A stretch of 6,731 nt of DNA from an uncultured Blautia sp. (lineage in GTDB: Bacteria; Bacillota; Clostridia; Lachnospirales; Lachnospiraceae). A program made the translations under genes and the position numbers. How positions within the stretch are numbered: position 1 is the first letter of the stretch; every line of letters begins with the position of its first letter. Below the pieces are notes generated by a model that saw nothing but the letters and a program-made list of their open reading frames with translations, searched no databases and was not told the DNA's origin. Shown piece after piece: positions 5,696-6,731 of this stretch. The stretch spans positions 1 to 6,731 of the forward strand of contig CAMBYR010000122.1 of the NCBI GenBank assembly GCA_945872375.1. The letters run 5' to 3'.

Positions 5696-5724
5696 TAGCA
5701 TTATAACAGAAACAGTGGTAAAAT
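5695..5724 (+). promoter_or_regulatory. Predicted leuC promoter
   Basis: TAAAAT at 5719-5724 is a good -10 element (5 of 6). TTAGCA at 5695-5700, 18 bp upstream, is a poor -35 (4 of 6), which fits an activator-dependent promoter. The leader to leuC would be about 53 nt. Confidence 0.55.
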
Positions 5725-5729
5725 AGCAA
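5700..5729 (-). promoter_or_regulatory. Possible lysR promoter overlapping that of leuC
   Basis: On the minus strand, TATAAT (complement of 5700-5705) is preceded by TTGCTA (complement of 5724-5729) with an 18-bp spacer. Initiation would be near 5693, so both LysR dyads would lie at or just after the start, allowing autorepression. A second minus-strand TATAAT at the complement of 5672-5677, overlapping dyad 1, is an alternative with a poorer -35. Confidence 0.4.
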
Positions 5730-5768
5730 CATAAGAAAGCAGACATATTCGTTTAGCGATGAAACAAA

Positions 5769-5787
5769 CAGGAGGAAACGAAAATGG
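5769..5787 (+). promoter_or_regulatory. leuC translation-initiation region
   Basis: AGGAGG at 5770-5775 lies 8 nt before the ATG at 5784 and selects it over the in-frame ATGs at 5790 and 5796. The surrounding 19 bases equal those at the ilvC start. Confidence 0.85.
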
Positions 5788-6731
5788 GAATGACAATGAC
5801 GCAGAAGATCCTGGCTGCACATGCAGGCCTGGATCATGTGGAAGCCGGACAGTTGATTGAAGCAGATCTGGATCTTGTTCTGGGTAATGATATTACCTCT
5901 CCGGTTGCCATTCATGAGATGGATAAAATGACAGTGGATACCGTATTCCACAAAGACAAAATTGCACTGGTAATGGATCACTTTATTCCGAATAAGGATA
6001 TCAAATCGGCAGAGCACTGCAAATGTGTCCGTGAATTTGCGTGCAAACACGACATTACCAATTATTTTGATGTAGGACAAATGGGAATTGAGCATGCCCT
6101 TCTTCCGGAAAAAGGACTGACTGTGGCAGGAGATGTGATCATCGGTGCAGACTCTCATACATGTACCTATGGTGCTCTGGGTGCATTCTCCACAGGTGTG
6201 GGAAGTACAGACATGGCAGCAGGCATGGCAACAGGAAAGGCATGGTTTAAAGTTCCTTCTGCCATTAAATTTAATATTATCGGAAAACCAAAAAAATGGG
6301 TCAGCGGTAAAGATGTGATTCTTCATATTATCGGTATGATCGGTGTTGACGGAGCTCTTTACAAATCTATGGAATTTGTGGGAGAGGGAATTAAAAATCT
6401 GACCATGGATGACCGCTTTACGATTGCCAATATGGCGATTGAAGCCGGCGGAAAGAATGGAATCTTCCCTGTGGATGAGCTTGCAGAGGCGTATATGAAG
6501 GAGCACTCTTCCAGACCTTATAAGATTTATGAAGCTGACGAGGATGCCGTTTATGATGAGGAATATACCATCGATCTGAGCACTCTGGAGCCTACGATCG
6601 CATTCCCGCATCTGCCGGAAAATACGAAAACCATCTCACAGATTACCGAAGATATTCTGGTGGATCAGGCTGTTATCGGCTCCTGCACCAACGGAAGGAT
6701 TGATGACCTCCGTACGGCTGCAGCCATTCTG
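5784..6731 (+). CDS. leuC: 3-isopropylmalate dehydratase large subunit, homoaconitase/archaeal-type, 3' end outside window
   Basis: The frame is open for 316 codons to the window end; proteins of this type have about 420 residues. The product begins MGMTMTQKILAAHAG and belongs to the aconitase superfamily. With LeuD it isomerises 2-isopropylmalate to 3-isopropylmalate in leucine synthesis, using a 4Fe-4S cluster. Visible signatures are GADSHTCTYGALGAFSTG (from about residue 121, including Asp123-Ser124-His125) and IGSCTNGR, whose Cys301 is the first cluster ligand. The other two cysteines (CxxC) should lie downstream, beyond the window. The close relative homoaconitase large subunit, or another hydro-lyase of the same family, cannot be excluded by sequence alone. 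The ilvN-ilvC context, however, favours LeuC. It is divergent from the LysR gene and likely first of a leuC-leuD operon (inference). Confidence 0.92.
   Translation, partial: MGMTMTQKILAAHAGLDHVEAGQLIEADLDLVLGNDITSPVAIHEMDKMTVDTVFHKDKIALVMDHFIPNKDIKSAEHCKCVREFACKHDITNYFDVGQMGIEHALLPEKGLTVAGDVIIGADSHTCTYGALGAFSTGVGSTDMAAGMATGKAWFKVPSAIKFNIIGKPKKWVSGKDVILHIIGMIGVDGALYKSMEFVGEGIKNLTMDDRFTIANMAIEAGGKNGIFPVDELAEAYMKEHSSRPYKIYEADEDAVYDEEYTIDLSTLEPTIAFPHLPENTKTISQITEDILVDQAVIGSCTNGRIDDLRTAAAIL

Noticed and set aside
5759..5783. ATG at 5759 as an upstream start for leuC
   Set aside because: It is out of frame with leuC and has no ribosome site of its own; the AGGAGG at 5770 points to 5784.
5685..6611. 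Long minus-strand open frame opposite leuC
   Set aside because: Its translation is rich in Cys, His and Ile with no family pattern, while the plus strand encodes clear LeuC motifs; it is a shadow frame.

Overview
The window is chromosomal DNA that looks like a low-to-moderate GC Firmicute of the class Clostridia, probably a Lachnospiraceae-type gut anaerobe. This is inferred from the protein sequences, strong AGGAGG ribosome-binding sites, a near-perfect sigma-A promoter, and the gene neighbourhood (ilvN-ilvC followed by a homoaconitase-type leuC). The species cannot be fixed from the sequence alone. No mobile element, CRISPR array, tRNA or rRNA is visible, and no stretch over 300 bases lacks a gene.

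Left part (1-2832, plus strand): a compact operon-like run. It holds the 3' end of a Cof-type HAD phosphatase, a complete M20D metallo-amidohydrolase, and a two-part protein with a tyrosine-phosphatase domain. The last gene most likely starts at a TTG that overlaps the stop of the amidohydrolase gene. No rho-independent terminator is visible after it.

Middle part (2833-4708, plus strand): a consensus sigma-A promoter drives ilvN (acetolactate synthase regulatory subunit) and ilvC (ketol-acid reductoisomerase), two steps of valine, isoleucine and leucine synthesis. The catalytic subunit gene ilvB is not adjacent. Between ilvC and a strong terminator lies an unusual array of about 100 bp. It has two perfect stem-loops and a third, degenerate unit, all carrying a similar 13-nt loop sequence.

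Right part (4718-6731): a LysR-family regulator on the minus strand is divergent from leuC (isopropylmalate isomerase large subunit, cut off by the window end). The 184-bp divergent region holds two T-N11-A dyads about two helical turns apart. They are centred near -65 and -43 of a predicted leuC promoter with a weak -35 element, which is the textbook layout for LysR-type activation. ilvC and leuC share an identical 19-nt translation-start region. Together these genes take acetolactate to branched-chain keto acids (IlvN regulating the synthase, then IlvC) and on toward leucine (LeuC). The LysR protein is the likely local regulator of the leucine branch.

No wholly new system is evident. The items most worth a second look are the tandem loop-sharing hairpins after ilvC and the LysR/leuC control region.
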